A DNA stretch of 64,000 nt from Pullulanibacillus sp. KACC 23026 (GTDB taxonomy: Bacteria; Bacillota; Bacilli; Bacillales; Sporolactobacillaceae). The translations under genes were made by a program, and so were the position numbers. The stretch is from NCBI RefSeq assembly GCF_029094525.1, contig NZ_CP119107.1, positions 4,402,001 through 4,466,000 on the forward strand, in the 5' to 3' direction. Each line of letters begins with the position of its first letter. The first letter of the stretch is position 1. Of the stretch, positions 27,324 through 36,740 are shown piece by piece. The notes under the pieces were generated by a model. The model saw only the letters and a program-made list of their open reading frames with translations, was not told the DNA's origin and searched no databases.

Positions 27324-29117
27324 CTAATAAATACGTTTTGCTCCTACATAATAACTCTTCCAGTAGGAATTATCCATTGAATAAACGGCAATCCCTTTTG
27401 AACTCGTCGCTGAAATAAATTCATTGTTCCCTATATAAAAACCAACATGAGAAATCGTTCCCGGCGTATTGACTGCAAAGAAAACAAGATCTCCCGGCTC
27501 GAGTTTTGCCCTGTCAATGGTTTGTCCTTGAGTATAAAGCCCAGCAGACGTGTTCCGAGACATCGTGACACCCTGCTGATTAAACATGTAGTAGACAAAC
27601 CCTGAACAGTCAAATCCTTTTGGGCTGGTCCCTCCCCATAAATAAGGCACTCCAATGTAGTTCTGAGTATCACTAATCAAAGACTTTTTGACAACAGCAT
27701 GGCTAATGGCCGTCTGAGTAGCTTGGTCCGCTGTTCCTGTAACTGGAAGTCCATAATCTGATTGAAAGTTCCTAATGGCTTGTTGGGTGGGTGAATCATA
27801 GGTCCCCGTCATAGTAGTGACGGTATAATACCCCAATGTCTCTAGGCTCTGCTGAATACCTTTTAAATTACTGTCTGTAGCAGCCGTGCTATTAACTGTT
27901 GATGCTTGTCCCCCTGGAATAGTTAACGTTTGACCAACTTGAATCGTGTCACTTGTTAACTGGTTCGCTTGTTTGATGGCGTCAACCGTAACATTGTATC
28001 TTTTGGCAATGACAGACAAACTATCACCAGATGCCACCGTATAGGACTGAGTCGATGCTGCCGTTGTCGTTGATGCTGAAGAGGCAGCGCTCACAGTGCC
28101 TCCACTCGCTGGGATAGTTAAAGTCTGGCCAACTTGAATTGTATCACTTGTTAATTGGTTCGCTTGTTTGATGGCGTCAACCGTAACATTGTATCTTTTG
28201 GCAATGACAGACAAACTATCACCGGATACCACTGTATAGGACTGAGTCGATGCTGTCGTTGTAGTTGACGCTGAAGCAGCAGTTGGCACAGTGCCTCCAT
28301 TCGTTGGAATAGTTAACGTTTGACCAACTTGAATCGTGTCACTTGTTAACTGGTTCGCTTGTTTGATGGCGTCGACCGTAACATTATATCTTTTGGCAAT
28401 GACAGATAGACTATCACCTGATACAACCTTGTAGGTCGTATTTTGGGTAGAGGATGAAGTTACAGAAGGTGCAGCTGGGGTTTGTTGGTCTCCAATCATT
28501 TGAGGAATGATTAAGGTTTGCCCTAGATAGGTACTATCACTTGTAAGTCCATTCGCTTCTTTAATGGCATCAACAGAAATGTTATATTCCTTGGCTAAGA
28601 CCGTTAAATAATCGCCTGTTCCAACAATATGAAACGCCATCGGAATAATAAGTTGCTGATTAATTTGCAACGAATCGGATGTCAGATGATTGGCTTGTTT
28701 GATGTTATCTATGGTGGTATTAAACTTTCCCGCAATGATCCAAAGCGTATCACCAGCTGAAACATTATAATAAATTGAATCAGAGTTCTTGTTTGTTTCC
28801 GTTTTTTGATTGGTTTCACTTTTTATAGGTGTCGATGAGGTGGATTCAGCTGCTTTTGCTTTTAGTGGAGCGGATCCAAGGAGTGGAATGGATGTGATCG
28901 CCATGCCACCAACCAGAACTTTTATCATCGTGACTTTAACTTTAGGAAACCGTTCATTAATAATTTGCTTTGCTGTATCAACCAGATTGTTTCTTTTTTC
29001 TGATAGCGTTCCTAGCTCCTCCGCAAACTCCATTGTATAGCCATCAAGATTAATCACTAATTCATATTCATCACGATCTGGATGGAGCAAGCTTAGTTTG
29101 TAATTGAGAATATCCAT
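27324..29117 (-). CDS. Peptidoglycan hydrolase with five LysM domains, a peptidoglycan-binding domain and NlpC/P60, 597 aa
   Basis: The enzyme is a probable gamma-D-glutamyl/diaminopimelate endopeptidase. Residues 1-65 are an unusual charged N-terminal segment. A hydrophobic stretch follows (VTMIKVLVGGMAITSIPLLGSA), either an internal anchor or a signal. Five LysM repeats come next; the last three are nearly identical (SGDSLSVIAKRYNVTVDAIK). Then there is a PG_binding_1 domain (GIQQSLETLGYYTV) and an NlpC/P60 domain with catalytic Cys in GFDCSGFVYY and His in ISHVGFYIG. GGAGGAG precedes the ATG. It stands alone. The long segment before the hydrophobic stretch is atypical for a secreted enzyme. 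Confidence 0.9.
   Translation of the reverse strand: MDILNYKLSLLHPDRDEYELVINLDGYTMEFAEELGTLSEKRNNLVDTAKQIINERFPKVKVTMIKVLVGGMAITSIPLLGSAPLKAKAAESTSSTPIKSETNQKTETNKNSDSIYYNVSAGDTLWIIAGKFNTTIDNIKQANHLTSDSLQINQQLIIPMAFHIVGTGDYLTVLAKEYNISVDAIKEANGLTSDSTYLGQTLIIPQMIGDQQTPAAPSVTSSSTQNTTYKVVSGDSLSVIAKRYNVTVDAIKQANQLTSDTIQVGQTLTIPTNGGTVPTAASASTTTTASTQSYTVVSGDSLSVIAKRYNVTVDAIKQANQLTSDTIQVGQTLTIPASGGTVSAASSASTTTAASTQSYTVASGDSLSVIAKRYNVTVDAIKQANQLTSDTIQVGQTLTIPGGQASTVNSTAATDSNLKGIQQSLETLGYYTVTTMTGTYDSPTQQAIRNFQSDYGLPVTGTADQATQTAISHAVVKKSLISDTQNYIGVPYLWGGTSPKGFDCSGFVYYMFNQQGVTMSRNTSAGLYTQGQTIDRAKLEPGDLVFFAVNTPGTISHVGFYIGNNEFISATSSKGIAVYSMDNSYWKSYYVGAKRIY
27906..28420. repeat. Three near-identical in-gene LysM repeats, spacing ~200 bp
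   Basis: Blocks starting near 27906, 28112 and 28306 share about 110 bases almost identically (for example the stretch encoding QANQLTSDTIQVGQTLTIP). They are separated by Ser/Thr/Ala-coding linkers. The high nucleotide identity indicates recent duplication or gene conversion inside the hydrolase gene. Confidence 0.85.
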
Positions 29118-29484
29118 CCTTTTTTCTCCTCCTATACCTTAGTTTCTTAGCCAACCTCTCACTAAATCCGTTACCCCTTGCCTCTTTATATCCATATAGT
29201 TCTCAACTTAATTGAAAACCATTCTTTTAATGCTATATAAGGATTTACATGATCCCTTCGTCACAGAATATTTACTTGAATCATTCAAAACCTGCTATAA
29301 AAGATCCGATGTTGCTCGCTAAGTGGTCATTCTTCCCAAAAAAATCGCAGCATCAACTTTTAAAAACATTAAAAGACTACCTCTTTATAATTAGAAAGTA
29401 GTCGATCCTTCAGAAAAAACGTTATTTATATGACGAGTTCTCAATAGAGATAGAAAAATATCTCTAAATTCAATTAAAAATGAG

Positions 29485-29788
29485 GATGGGACAGAAGTAG
29501 TTTACAAATAGAAAAAACCGAACTTATTCACACCTTTTAACGTGATGGATTCGGTTTTTCATTTATAAGTTAAGTCATTGATGAAACGCTAGTCAAAATA
29601 CGTCGCTTTCCGCGGGCTGGCCCAAGCCTCCTCAGCAAGGAAAACGCTTGTTTGCGGGGTCTTCGGACACGTGCTGTTCCCGGTGGAGTCTCCGTATTTT
29701 GACTACGCTTCCTAATTGTTTCTATACTTATAATAATTTATTGTTCGGAATTTCAGTCAGTTAGTTTCGTTTTGTCCCAGCCTCTTAT
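29485..29788 (+). repeat. MITE-like ~310-bp dispersed element, copy A
   Basis: It has imperfect terminal inverted repeats, GAGGATGGGACAGAA at the left and TTTTGTCCCAGCCTC at the right. Internal hairpins include CCGAACTTATTCACACC with AACGTG, and CAAAATACGTCGCTTTCCGCGG opposite CCGTATTTTGAC. An inverted copy lies at 46187-46500 and a right-truncated copy at 60806-61075. There is no coding capacity. The rest of 29118-29874 contains no supportable gene apart from a possible short remnant frame near 29790-29870. Confidence 0.8.
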
Positions 29789-29874
29789 AGATCCGTTAGT
29801 GAAGACGAACTGATTAACCATTTCCACGGTAATCGGTGCATGACTAACAAGTTCTTCAGCCCATTCAATACCAC

Positions 29875-30186
29875 TCAAATAAATGTTTCTCTTCCTAAAA
29901 TGTCAGGTAATTGAAGTAGCTCAAATACCTCAAAGACGCTTTCTTCAACCTCTGATATAGTCAGCTTTTTTTCATATGTCTTAATTGTTCTAGCTAAGTC
30001 AATTAATAAACCCATTCCAGATGAATCAACAAATGGAACTTGACTTAGATTTAAATTTACTGATAAAAAATCACCTATTAATGGTTTAATTTCATCATTA
30101 AAAAGTTCTGTTGCTTCAATATCTAAATCCCCTTCAAATGCTATAACAAGATGGTCTTCCTCTTTCCTAAGCTTATACTGAAGCAT
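29875..30186 (-). CDS. STAS-domain anti-sigma-factor-antagonist-like protein (2), 103 aa
   Basis: The product is a single STAS domain of the SpoIIAA/RsbV type. The conserved phosphorylatable serine lies in VPFVDSSGMGLLID near residue 56, after a strand containing EGDLDIEATELF. GAGGGAG precedes the ATG. It is the last gene of the c-di-GMP-riboswitch operon, 23 bases after the FapA-like gene. By family it would be phosphorylated by a GHKL-type kinase and dephosphorylated by a PP2C; both partners are encoded upstream in the same operon. Confidence 0.9.
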   Translation of the reverse strand: MLQYKLRKEEDHLVIAFEGDLDIEATELFNDEIKPLIGDFLSVNLNLSQVPFVDSSGMGLLIDLARTIKTYEKKLTISEVEESVFEVFELLQLPDILGRETFI

Positions 30187-30209
30187 TTTAACTCCCTCTT
30201 CCTTTAGCT

Positions 30210-32258
30210 CTAATTGATTATAATTTCTCCACTATGGTTTAAATAAGCTTCAACGTCATACCGGATTTCATTAAAGGTATATTTGATATTACCAATTTTT
30301 AAAACGGTTCCTCCAAGTACCTTCTTTATTTTAATTTTTTGATCTAAAGGGACTGCCAAGACAGTTCTAATTCCCATTTCTGAACCTACCTCATTTATTT
30401 CAATGCCTTGTTTTCCATATAATTCTCCACCTCGTACAACACCATAAATTTTTATTAAACCTCCAGAATGGATTATGGTATTAACACTCCCCTGCCCAAT
30501 CACGGAAACATTCCCACTACTATAAAGCTTACTATTTAAAATACTAAAAATTGTAATAAATGATTGAGGTTCAACAGGAGATTTGCTCCATTCAAGCAGT
30601 TCTTTCATTTTTGAAGTTATGTCTAATAAACGCTCATAAGTAATTAATTGATTAGTTAAAGATAGAAATATTTGTTTTAAAGATAGGGCTATAGACTGCC
30701 AATCATCCGAATCGAATTGTTCCTTGTCTTTTAGGGCCACTTCAACATACTGCTTCGCAAGCGGAACAATACTTTTAAACCTCTTTTCTAATAATAATTT
30801 TATTAAGGGCTGTAAACCTCTTTTATCAAGGTCAGTCTGTTTAAATGCGGTTGAGTTCCTGAGTTGATTTATTAATGCATTCATTTGATCAATTTGTTGG
30901 TAAAGTCCACTTAACATATGTCCGCATTCTGCAATTGTTAAATTATTTCTACCAGCAGATAATTCTGAGTTCGCTATATTTTTCTTCACAACAATTGCAC
31001 CTTTTGATGAAACTGTTGCAAAATTTACGGTTGATTGAATTAAAATATCTCCATCTGCTTCAACCTCTATCTGTCCTTTAACATGACCTATAATTTCAAC
31101 ATCCCCTGAAAATTGAATATTTCCAGACTTTAGATCCACAGCACCTGGATGGACCAACTTTGGTAGGATACTTACATTAACACGCCTTCCATCTATAATA
31201 ACTTTGGGGCGGCCAGACTCTATTGCAACGATTTGATCCTTAACTAAAGTAGCGCCTTTCCCTAATTTTAAATCTATTGGAAAGGTCTGCTTCGGAGGTA
31301 ATGGTTCACCTGTGACGGTTAGCCCCAGTTTTCCAGGAACTGGGGGATGAATAACCGCAATAATGTCCCCTCTATCTACAGTTGAATTTATTCTACTGTC
31401 TCTAAAATCCGCATTTCCTTGCTCATCTACTTGTAAGCCCTGTGTATTATCAATTTCAACCTTCAATTCAATCCAGCCATCCTGACCATTTTTTGCTTTT
31501 ATTCCAGTAGCAATTTCAAAATTGCCGGCCTCCGTACTTTGAACGGCATTCAGAATGTTTTGTTGATTAATCCCTTGTTTAATCCTCAAAAATTCCAATC
31601 TTTTCATGATTTTTTCAAATGAAAGAGAATTATAAACTTGTTTATTCTCCATTGCGATTAATGCCAGATGGACATCAGGGCTCATATCCTGGACATTTCG
31701 GGTTATCTTATACCCTGGCTTAACAACAAGGAGAGCACTTAATTTATTTGGGTCTAAAACAATGTTCCAAACCGTATCCATCTCTTCATTAGTTGTAACA
31801 ATTTCATACGAATCATTATCAGTTAGGACTACAGTTGAATCATTAACAGTTCTACCATTCTTAAGAAGTTTTACATTGTTACACACAGAAACAGTAGGGT
31901 AATGGGTGGGAGATGCGCTCCAATAAAGTTGACCATCCTTAACCCACACTTTACCCCCACGTCTATTCCGAGTTTCAGTAATCCTACCTTCATGTTTTTC
32001 AAATTCTAGTTGAGCATTTTGAATGTGCGGATCACCTTCCTCATTAAAAGTCTGCTCCAATAGATCCACAGCCTTAATTACAGTTAAACTTTTAACGGAG
32101 AGTTTTACAATTGCCCTTTTGGCTCCAATACCCCAAAGCCCTTTTGACTCTTGTTGAATAATCTCTACATCGACATTATTACTATCAGCCCCCAACAATT
32201 TTAAACCAAGACCAATTGCTTCTTTAACATTTTTTCCCCTAGAAACAATACTTTGCAT
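30210..32258 (-). CDS. FapA/DUF342 family protein with N-terminal Jag-like domain, 682 aa
   Basis: Residues 1-50 resemble the Jag_N/SpoIIIJ-associated fold (VSRGKNVKEAIGLGLKLLG, then ESKGLWGIGAKRAIVKL). The middle and C-terminal parts are the DUF342 region: DVHLALIAMENKQ, then RGDIIAVIHPPVPGKLGLTVTGEPLPPKQ, then GRPKVIIDGRRVNV, then SGNIQFSGDVEIIGHVKGQIEVEADGDILI-type right-handed beta-helix strands. A helical insert of about 100 residues follows, then more helix strands. DUF342 proteins are poorly understood; some affect flagellar assembly or polar organisation. I chose ATG 32258 (AGGAGG upstream). It could be the scaffold of the switch encoded around it. Confidence 0.88.
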   Translation of the reverse strand: MQSIVSRGKNVKEAIGLGLKLLGADSNNVDVEIIQQESKGLWGIGAKRAIVKLSVKSLTVIKAVDLLEQTFNEEGDPHIQNAQLEFEKHEGRITETRNRRGGKVWVKDGQLYWSASPTHYPTVSVCNNVKLLKNGRTVNDSTVVLTDNDSYEIVTTNEEMDTVWNIVLDPNKLSALLVVKPGYKITRNVQDMSPDVHLALIAMENKQVYNSLSFEKIMKRLEFLRIKQGINQQNILNAVQSTEAGNFEIATGIKAKNGQDGWIELKVEIDNTQGLQVDEQGNADFRDSRINSTVDRGDIIAVIHPPVPGKLGLTVTGEPLPPKQTFPIDLKLGKGATLVKDQIVAIESGRPKVIIDGRRVNVSILPKLVHPGAVDLKSGNIQFSGDVEIIGHVKGQIEVEADGDILIQSTVNFATVSSKGAIVVKKNIANSELSAGRNNLTIAECGHMLSGLYQQIDQMNALINQLRNSTAFKQTDLDKRGLQPLIKLLLEKRFKSIVPLAKQYVEVALKDKEQFDSDDWQSIALSLKQIFLSLTNQLITYERLLDITSKMKELLEWSKSPVEPQSFITIFSILNSKLYSSGNVSVIGQGSVNTIIHSGGLIKIYGVVRGGELYGKQGIEINEVGSEMGIRTVLAVPLDQKIKIKKVLGGTVLKIGNIKYTFNEIRYDVEAYLNHSGEIIIN

Positions 32259-32302
32259 AGTTATCCTCCTAAGAAATCTGGGGATTTTAAAATCTATTGT
32301 AT

Positions 32303-33106
32303 TCACATATTTTCACTAATCTTTAAAAGCACCATTGTAATATCGTCTTTTTGCGGAAGATCCTTTGTGAAGCTATTAATCGCTTCAATTACTCGCTGCC
32401 CTATTAGTTCAGCACTTTCATGTTTGTGCTCAGTTAGTGTGTTAATAAGTCGTTCTAGCTGAAATTGTTCACCCTCTTCATTCTTTGCCTCTACAATTCC
32501 ATCCGTATAAAAAAACACAGTGTCGTTACATCTTAATTGTATATTGCCCTCCTGATAGGTTTGATTAGGAAGACCGCCTATCATAATTCCAGACGTTTTA
32601 TGTAAAGATGAAATAACGTTATTTTCATTATTGATGTGTAAAGGGAGATTGTGACCTGCATTCGCATAGGTTAGTATCCTCTTTGAGGGATCCCAATCCG
32701 CACAAAACAATGTGACGAACGATCCTAACGCCCTTAAGTCATCATAAAGAGCTTGGTTAATTGCATTTAGTGTCTCCCCCGGACCTTTGCAACTTCCGGC
32801 GGCACTGCGAAAGGCCCCCCTTGTCAAAATCATAAGCATAGCGGCTGGGATCCCTTTTCCCATCACATCCCCTATTACAATGCGAATAGTTCCATTCGAA
32901 AGTGGATAAAAATCATAATAATCCCCCCCGATTAATCGTGCTGGTAAGGTTTGTCCAGAAACTTTACCGCCTTTAAATGTAGGAACTTTACCATTTAATA
33001 ATGTCATTTGAATGTTTTTGGCCAATTTTATTTCTCGTTGTAAGCTTTTATCTATTTCAGGTGAAGAATTAGAATGAAATGGAATGGAAAGTGCGTCATA
33101 AACCAT
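32303..33106 (-). CDS. PP2C-type (SpoIIE/RsbU) serine phosphatase, 267 aa
   Basis: The product is a cytoplasmic phosphatase for STAS proteins. A short N-terminal helix (LQREIKLAKNIQMTLL, the RsbU-type linker) precedes the catalytic domain. Metal-binding acids are in LIGGDYYDFYPL, IVIGDVMGKGIPAAMLM, FCADWD and FFYTDGIVEAKNEEG. No sensor domain is fused, so control probably comes through the linker helix or a partner, such as the membrane HAMP protein encoded two genes upstream. The start codon overlaps the stop codon of the preceding STAS gene (TAATG), indicating coupling. Confidence 0.92.
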   Translation of the reverse strand: MVYDALSIPFHSNSSPEIDKSLQREIKLAKNIQMTLLNGKVPTFKGGKVSGQTLPARLIGGDYYDFYPLSNGTIRIVIGDVMGKGIPAAMLMILTRGAFRSAAGSCKGPGETLNAINQALYDDLRALGSFVTLFCADWDPSKRILTYANAGHNLPLHINNENNVISSLHKTSGIMIGGLPNQTYQEGNIQLRCNDTVFFYTDGIVEAKNEEGEQFQLERLINTLTEHKHESAELIGQRVIEAINSFTKDLPQKDDITMVLLKISENM

Positions 33107-33426
33107 TAATTACACTCTCCTTGTAAGGCCTCTAAAATTTTATAGATGCCTACCATCTCAAACACTTCATTTGTGATCTCATTCACCCCTTCAAATTTAA
33201 GCTTAAATTGTTTTTCTTGAGATAAGTGAATAGCATTGATGATCGAACCAATTCCCGTTGAATCTAAAAATTCCAATGAAGTAAAATTAAACACTAACAG
33301 CTGGATATCTTCTTCTAATACTTGTAGGTGCAGTTCAATTAAATTTGTTGTCGTGATATCAAGGATGCCATCTAAGTGTAGGATTGTTGTAGTGTCCTTA
33401 ATTTCTTTTTGAATCGACAATTCCAT
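33106..33426 (-). CDS. STAS-domain anti-sigma-factor-antagonist-like protein (1), 106 aa
   Basis: The product is a SpoIIAA/RsbV-type domain with the phosphorylation site in LEFLDSTGIGSIINA; the residue after the Asp-Ser pair is Thr, as in many relatives. I chose ATG 33426, with GAGGGG 8 bases upstream, over an in-frame GTG at 33435. It sits between the membrane sensor and the PP2C gene and overlaps the latter. With two STAS proteins in one operon, one may be the signal carrier and the other a competitor or a scaffold. Confidence 0.9.
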   Translation of the reverse strand: MELSIQKEIKDTTTILHLDGILDITTTNLIELHLQVLEEDIQLLVFNFTSLEFLDSTGIGSIINAIHLSQEKQFKLKFEGVNEITNEVFEMVGIYKILEALQGECN

Positions 33427-33438
33427 TAGATTCACCCC

Positions 33439-35046
33439 TCATTTCAATTTGAACTGATACATGTTATTAAATAATGAACCGGAGATATCTGAAAGTTCTA
33501 TTGATTGGTTATGCAAGGATTGGATTAAATCCGATAGAGTCAATGTGATGTCCGTTGTAGATTCCGTACGATTGTTAGATAATTCTTTAATAGTCATGAT
33601 TCTATTCATTATTTCTTCCCTATCCGACTTAGCCTCTATTAACTTAGTCTTCTCTTCCAACATATCTAGGAAGTTGGAAACCTCAAAATTATCTTCTCTA
33701 GCTCTGGAAGTAAGATCTATAGATAGTGAATACACTTTTTCGACAGAATTATCTGTGTCAGACTTTAAGGCTAAGGCAAGACTTTGCACCTTTTCTGCAT
33801 GTTTAGTTGTATCTTTTAAAACTTCATTTAATGTCTCAGTCATATGGTTTGTACTTGCGGAAAGATCTGCTAGCTCTCCAGTATCTGTTACAATACTTCG
33901 AGCTGTAAAGTCCCCAACTTCTAATTGCTTAATTTGAGTCATAATGGCTTGGATGTTTTTATAAATAGAATTAAAGAAGCGTGTCGCAAGTACAAATAGA
34001 GCTAAAAGGGATAATAGGCTAAACACAAGAAGAATCCAAGACATATTCTTCAATGGTGCACTCATTCGATTGTAATCTAAGGCGACATAGATCACTTTGC
34101 CATCTTTCATAGGGATGAACATCTTATAATAAGAAAACCCGTTTTGCTTTTCAATATAAGATACTTTTTGAGGGTGTTTAACCATACTAGCAATAACTGA
34201 ACTGTCTTTCTTAGTTTCAGAATTAAATTCTCCGTATTCTACCTTTTTCAACATGTTGTACTTATTCTTAAGTAAAGACGGATCTGCATACACTTTCGGG
34301 TCCAATACCGCTACTTCTTTAGCATCTTTATTTGTCCTTAGGACAGTCTTAATCCATGAATTGGGACCAACCGATTGTGTAAACTGGTAAACTTCGTTGG
34401 CTTTAATAAAAGGATTGATGATATAGGTTGAACCATTAGCATGATAATAACCGTACTTATAAAAAATAGGTGTATTACTTTTATTAGAACCTGATGGCGC
34501 AATGGGTAAAATAGTTGTATTAGAATCAACATAGGACTCTTCATCCCTAATTACAGGCTTACCGTGCAACAAATCTATAAGAGATTGCAGAGAATGATTA
34601 TCTGCTCCAAGAAACTTTTTAAAACTAAAACCAATATCGCTCGGCGTAGTAGAACTTACCCCTACAATATCGTCACCTTTTTGCACGAAAATGGTAATTC
34701 CGCCAATCCCAAAATCTTTACTAATTTGAGCTAACTCAGAATTAGTTATTGTATTAACTGACTGATTACCAAGTCGGTCACTAATACGTTGAGCTACCAA
34801 TTTTAGCTTTAGATCTATTTGATTTTCGATTGAGCGTGACGCTGTGTCTGTTTCTTTTATTCCCTGTTCGATACTAGCACTGACTTTTGAAGATTCTACT
34901 CTAACGTTCGAATCAATAATAGAATTTAAATAATAATACTGAACGATTCCAGATACCCCTAAAATGACGAGTAGAACCACTAGCATCCTTGTTGTGAACT
35001 GCTTCAGCAAGGTATTACTGACATTTTTCTTCTGTTTCTTTGCCAT
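33439..35046 (-). CDS. Membrane sensor with extracytoplasmic domain and HAMP but no output domain, 535 aa
   Basis: Residues 19-40 and 337-357 are membrane segments flanking an extracellular sensor of about 295 residues, Cache-like in pattern (DIVGVSSTTPSDIGFSFKKF, then HPQKVSYIEKQNGFSYYKMF). A HAMP domain follows at ~358-412 (AIMTQIKQLEVGDFTARSI). The remaining ~120 residues are helical and lack the conserved chemoreceptor tip, a kinase, or a GGDEF domain. AGGAGG precedes the ATG. Placed directly before STAS and PP2C genes, it probably transmits an external signal to the phosphatase through helix contacts. Confidence 0.85.
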   Translation of the reverse strand: MAKKQKKNVSNTLLKQFTTRMLVVLLVILGVSGIVQYYYLNSIIDSNVRVESSKVSASIEQGIKETDTASRSIENQIDLKLKLVAQRISDRLGNQSVNTITNSELAQISKDFGIGGITIFVQKGDDIVGVSSTTPSDIGFSFKKFLGADNHSLQSLIDLLHGKPVIRDEESYVDSNTTILPIAPSGSNKSNTPIFYKYGYYHANGSTYIINPFIKANEVYQFTQSVGPNSWIKTVLRTNKDAKEVAVLDPKVYADPSLLKNKYNMLKKVEYGEFNSETKKDSSVIASMVKHPQKVSYIEKQNGFSYYKMFIPMKDGKVIYVALDYNRMSAPLKNMSWILLVFSLLSLLALFVLATRFFNSIYKNIQAIMTQIKQLEVGDFTARSIVTDTGELADLSASTNHMTETLNEVLKDTTKHAEKVQSLALALKSDTDNSVEKVYSLSIDLTSRAREDNFEVSNFLDMLEEKTKLIEAKSDREEIMNRIMTIKELSNNRTESTTDITLTLSDLIQSLHNQSIELSDISGSLFNNMYQFKLK

Positions 35047-35059
35047 TAAACCGGTCCTC

Positions 35060-36499
35060 CTAATTTAGCACAGCTCTTAACTTCAACTTATCGGTCTTCC
35101 CTTGATTTAATGGCATTTTATCAATGAAAACCACTTTATCTGGTACTTTATAAGCAGAAATTTTTCCTATGCAATAATTTCGAATATCTGCAGATGTGAG
35201 ACCATCCGCTACTACGAAAGCCACAATCTGTTCGCCATAGATCGGATGTGCTGAACCGACCACAGCAACGCTTCTTACTCCATTAATAGTGGCTATTATT
35301 TGTTCGATCTCACTTGGAACGACCTGCTGTCCACCTTTTTTAATGATATCTTTCTTCCTTCCAACTATCTTAAATCTCTTATCATCTAGAAACTCAACTA
35401 AATCCCCCGTTTTATACCAGCTATCTTCAAACACCTCTTGAGTTAGTTGAGGGTTCCCGTAATATCCAGAAAATAATGCCTCTGTTATAACATATAGTTC
35501 ACCTTCAACCGCCTTCGCTTGTGCACCAGCAACTAGTTCATACTCTAGTTCCTTTGACTCTCTCTCTAGGAGAGCATTAGCAAGCGCACTAGTCTCAGAA
35601 CTTCCATAATGTGAGATAAACTTGCTGTTTCCCATGAGTGGGAATGAATCTATTAAGCGGTTTGGAATCTTCTCTCCTACAAAACAGATCAATTCCAAAT
35701 CCGTCAAAACTTCAGGATTTAATTTACTTGCAAAAGTATAAAGCGCCTTAAAAACAGAGGGGGTCGTGGCAACTTTGTTACAGTTAGAATTCTTCATCAT
35801 GTCTATGATCTTAATCAAGTCAAATTCATTAGCCACCAAAAGATTTGCCCCTGCTTTTAATACAGAATCCATAGAATACAAGCTGAAAATGGTACTGGTT
35901 GAAGCATAAACAAGGACCCTATCTGTAGGCTTTAATTCCAACGCCTCAGAAACATGATTAAATGAGTAGTCTACTACCTCTTCTTTAAACACCATCCCTT
36001 TTGGTATGCCTGTACTTCCTGAAGTAAAACAAATGATCTCTCCTGAAGATGTCTCCAAGCCGATTGACTCACCTTGGAAGAGCCGGGTTTCCCAGGAGAT
36101 ACAATTATCAGAAGTGAAAACCAAAACTTCTTTCCCTTTATCTTTGGCCCAATTTGTTACAGCCTCTGAAAAGTTGAATCCAGTATGTTCATTAACAGTG
36201 AAAATAATATGAGGATCAAGAAAATCCAAGACATTCTGCAAATCTTCTTGCCGAAATTGCCAGCTTAAAGGCGCTGTCACCCCTCTGAGCTTATTTACAG
36301 TCATAAAAAGCGGGATATATTCTTGAATTGCAGGAACTAATAGAGCCACCCGTTTCCCCGCAATATCTAAAGGACGTAACATCGACTCATATTTAGATAC
36401 AATAGCCTGTAAATCACCGGCTGTATAATTTGACTTTAATGTAGTTAAAGACGAATTACTTTCCTTTAATCCTGCTAATACTCTTTCAAATAGACTCAT
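35060..36499 (-). CDS. AMP-forming acyl-CoA synthetase/ligase-like adenylating enzyme, 479 aa
   Basis: The product belongs to the ANL superfamily. The nucleotide-binding loop is FTSGSTGIPKGMVF near residue 155. Core motifs FISHYGSSETSA and SWYKTGDLVEFLDDKRFKIVGRKKDIIKKGGQQV follow. The adenylation lysine is expected in NQGKTDKLKL near the C-terminus. At 479 residues it is slightly short, with a reduced N-terminal region. The ACP gene lies 4 bases upstream, so it may load an acyl group onto that carrier rather than CoA. The acid it activates is unknown. Confidence 0.88.
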   Translation of the reverse strand: MSLFERVLAGLKESNSSLTTLKSNYTAGDLQAIVSKYESMLRPLDIAGKRVALLVPAIQEYIPLFMTVNKLRGVTAPLSWQFRQEDLQNVLDFLDPHIIFTVNEHTGFNFSEAVTNWAKDKGKEVLVFTSDNCISWETRLFQGESIGLETSSGEIICFTSGSTGIPKGMVFKEEVVDYSFNHVSEALELKPTDRVLVYASTSTIFSLYSMDSVLKAGANLLVANEFDLIKIIDMMKNSNCNKVATTPSVFKALYTFASKLNPEVLTDLELICFVGEKIPNRLIDSFPLMGNSKFISHYGSSETSALANALLERESKELEYELVAGAQAKAVEGELYVITEALFSGYYGNPQLTQEVFEDSWYKTGDLVEFLDDKRFKIVGRKKDIIKKGGQQVVPSEIEQIIATINGVRSVAVVGSAHPIYGEQIVAFVVADGLTSADIRNYCIGKISAYKVPDKVVFIDKMPLNQGKTDKLKLRAVLN

Positions 36500-36503
36500 A
36501 TCA

Positions 36504-36740
36504 TCACTCCACCCCTTCCCTTACCACTTCGTACAAGCTACCAACAGTATTGAGCCTATTTGCATTCTCAATGAAGTGATCAAATGGAATGTTGAAGGAG
36601 TCTGCTAGGCAGGATATGAAATTCACCATCTGTAAAGAGTCCACTTCAAGTTCTTCTTTTAAACTTGTCGTTTCACAAACATGTACAGAGTCTTGTTCTA
36701 ACAGAGAAAACATAGCCAAACAGAACTCATCAAATGTCAT
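36504..36740 (-). CDS. Acyl carrier protein, 78 aa
   Basis: The product is a small acidic four-helix carrier. The phosphopantetheine attachment site is Ser35 in LEVDSLQMVNF, in the canonical DSL setting. GGAGAGG precedes the ATG, and the gene overlaps the preceding hydrolase gene by 11 bases. It is not the housekeeping AcpP (no fab or rnc neighbours). With the adjacent adenylating enzyme and alpha/beta hydrolase it forms a minimal acyl-activation, carrier and release or transfer set. Confidence 0.88.
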   Translation of the reverse strand: MTFDEFCLAMFSLLEQDSVHVCETTSLKEELEVDSLQMVNFISCLADSFNIPFDHFIENANRLNTVGSLYEVVREGVE

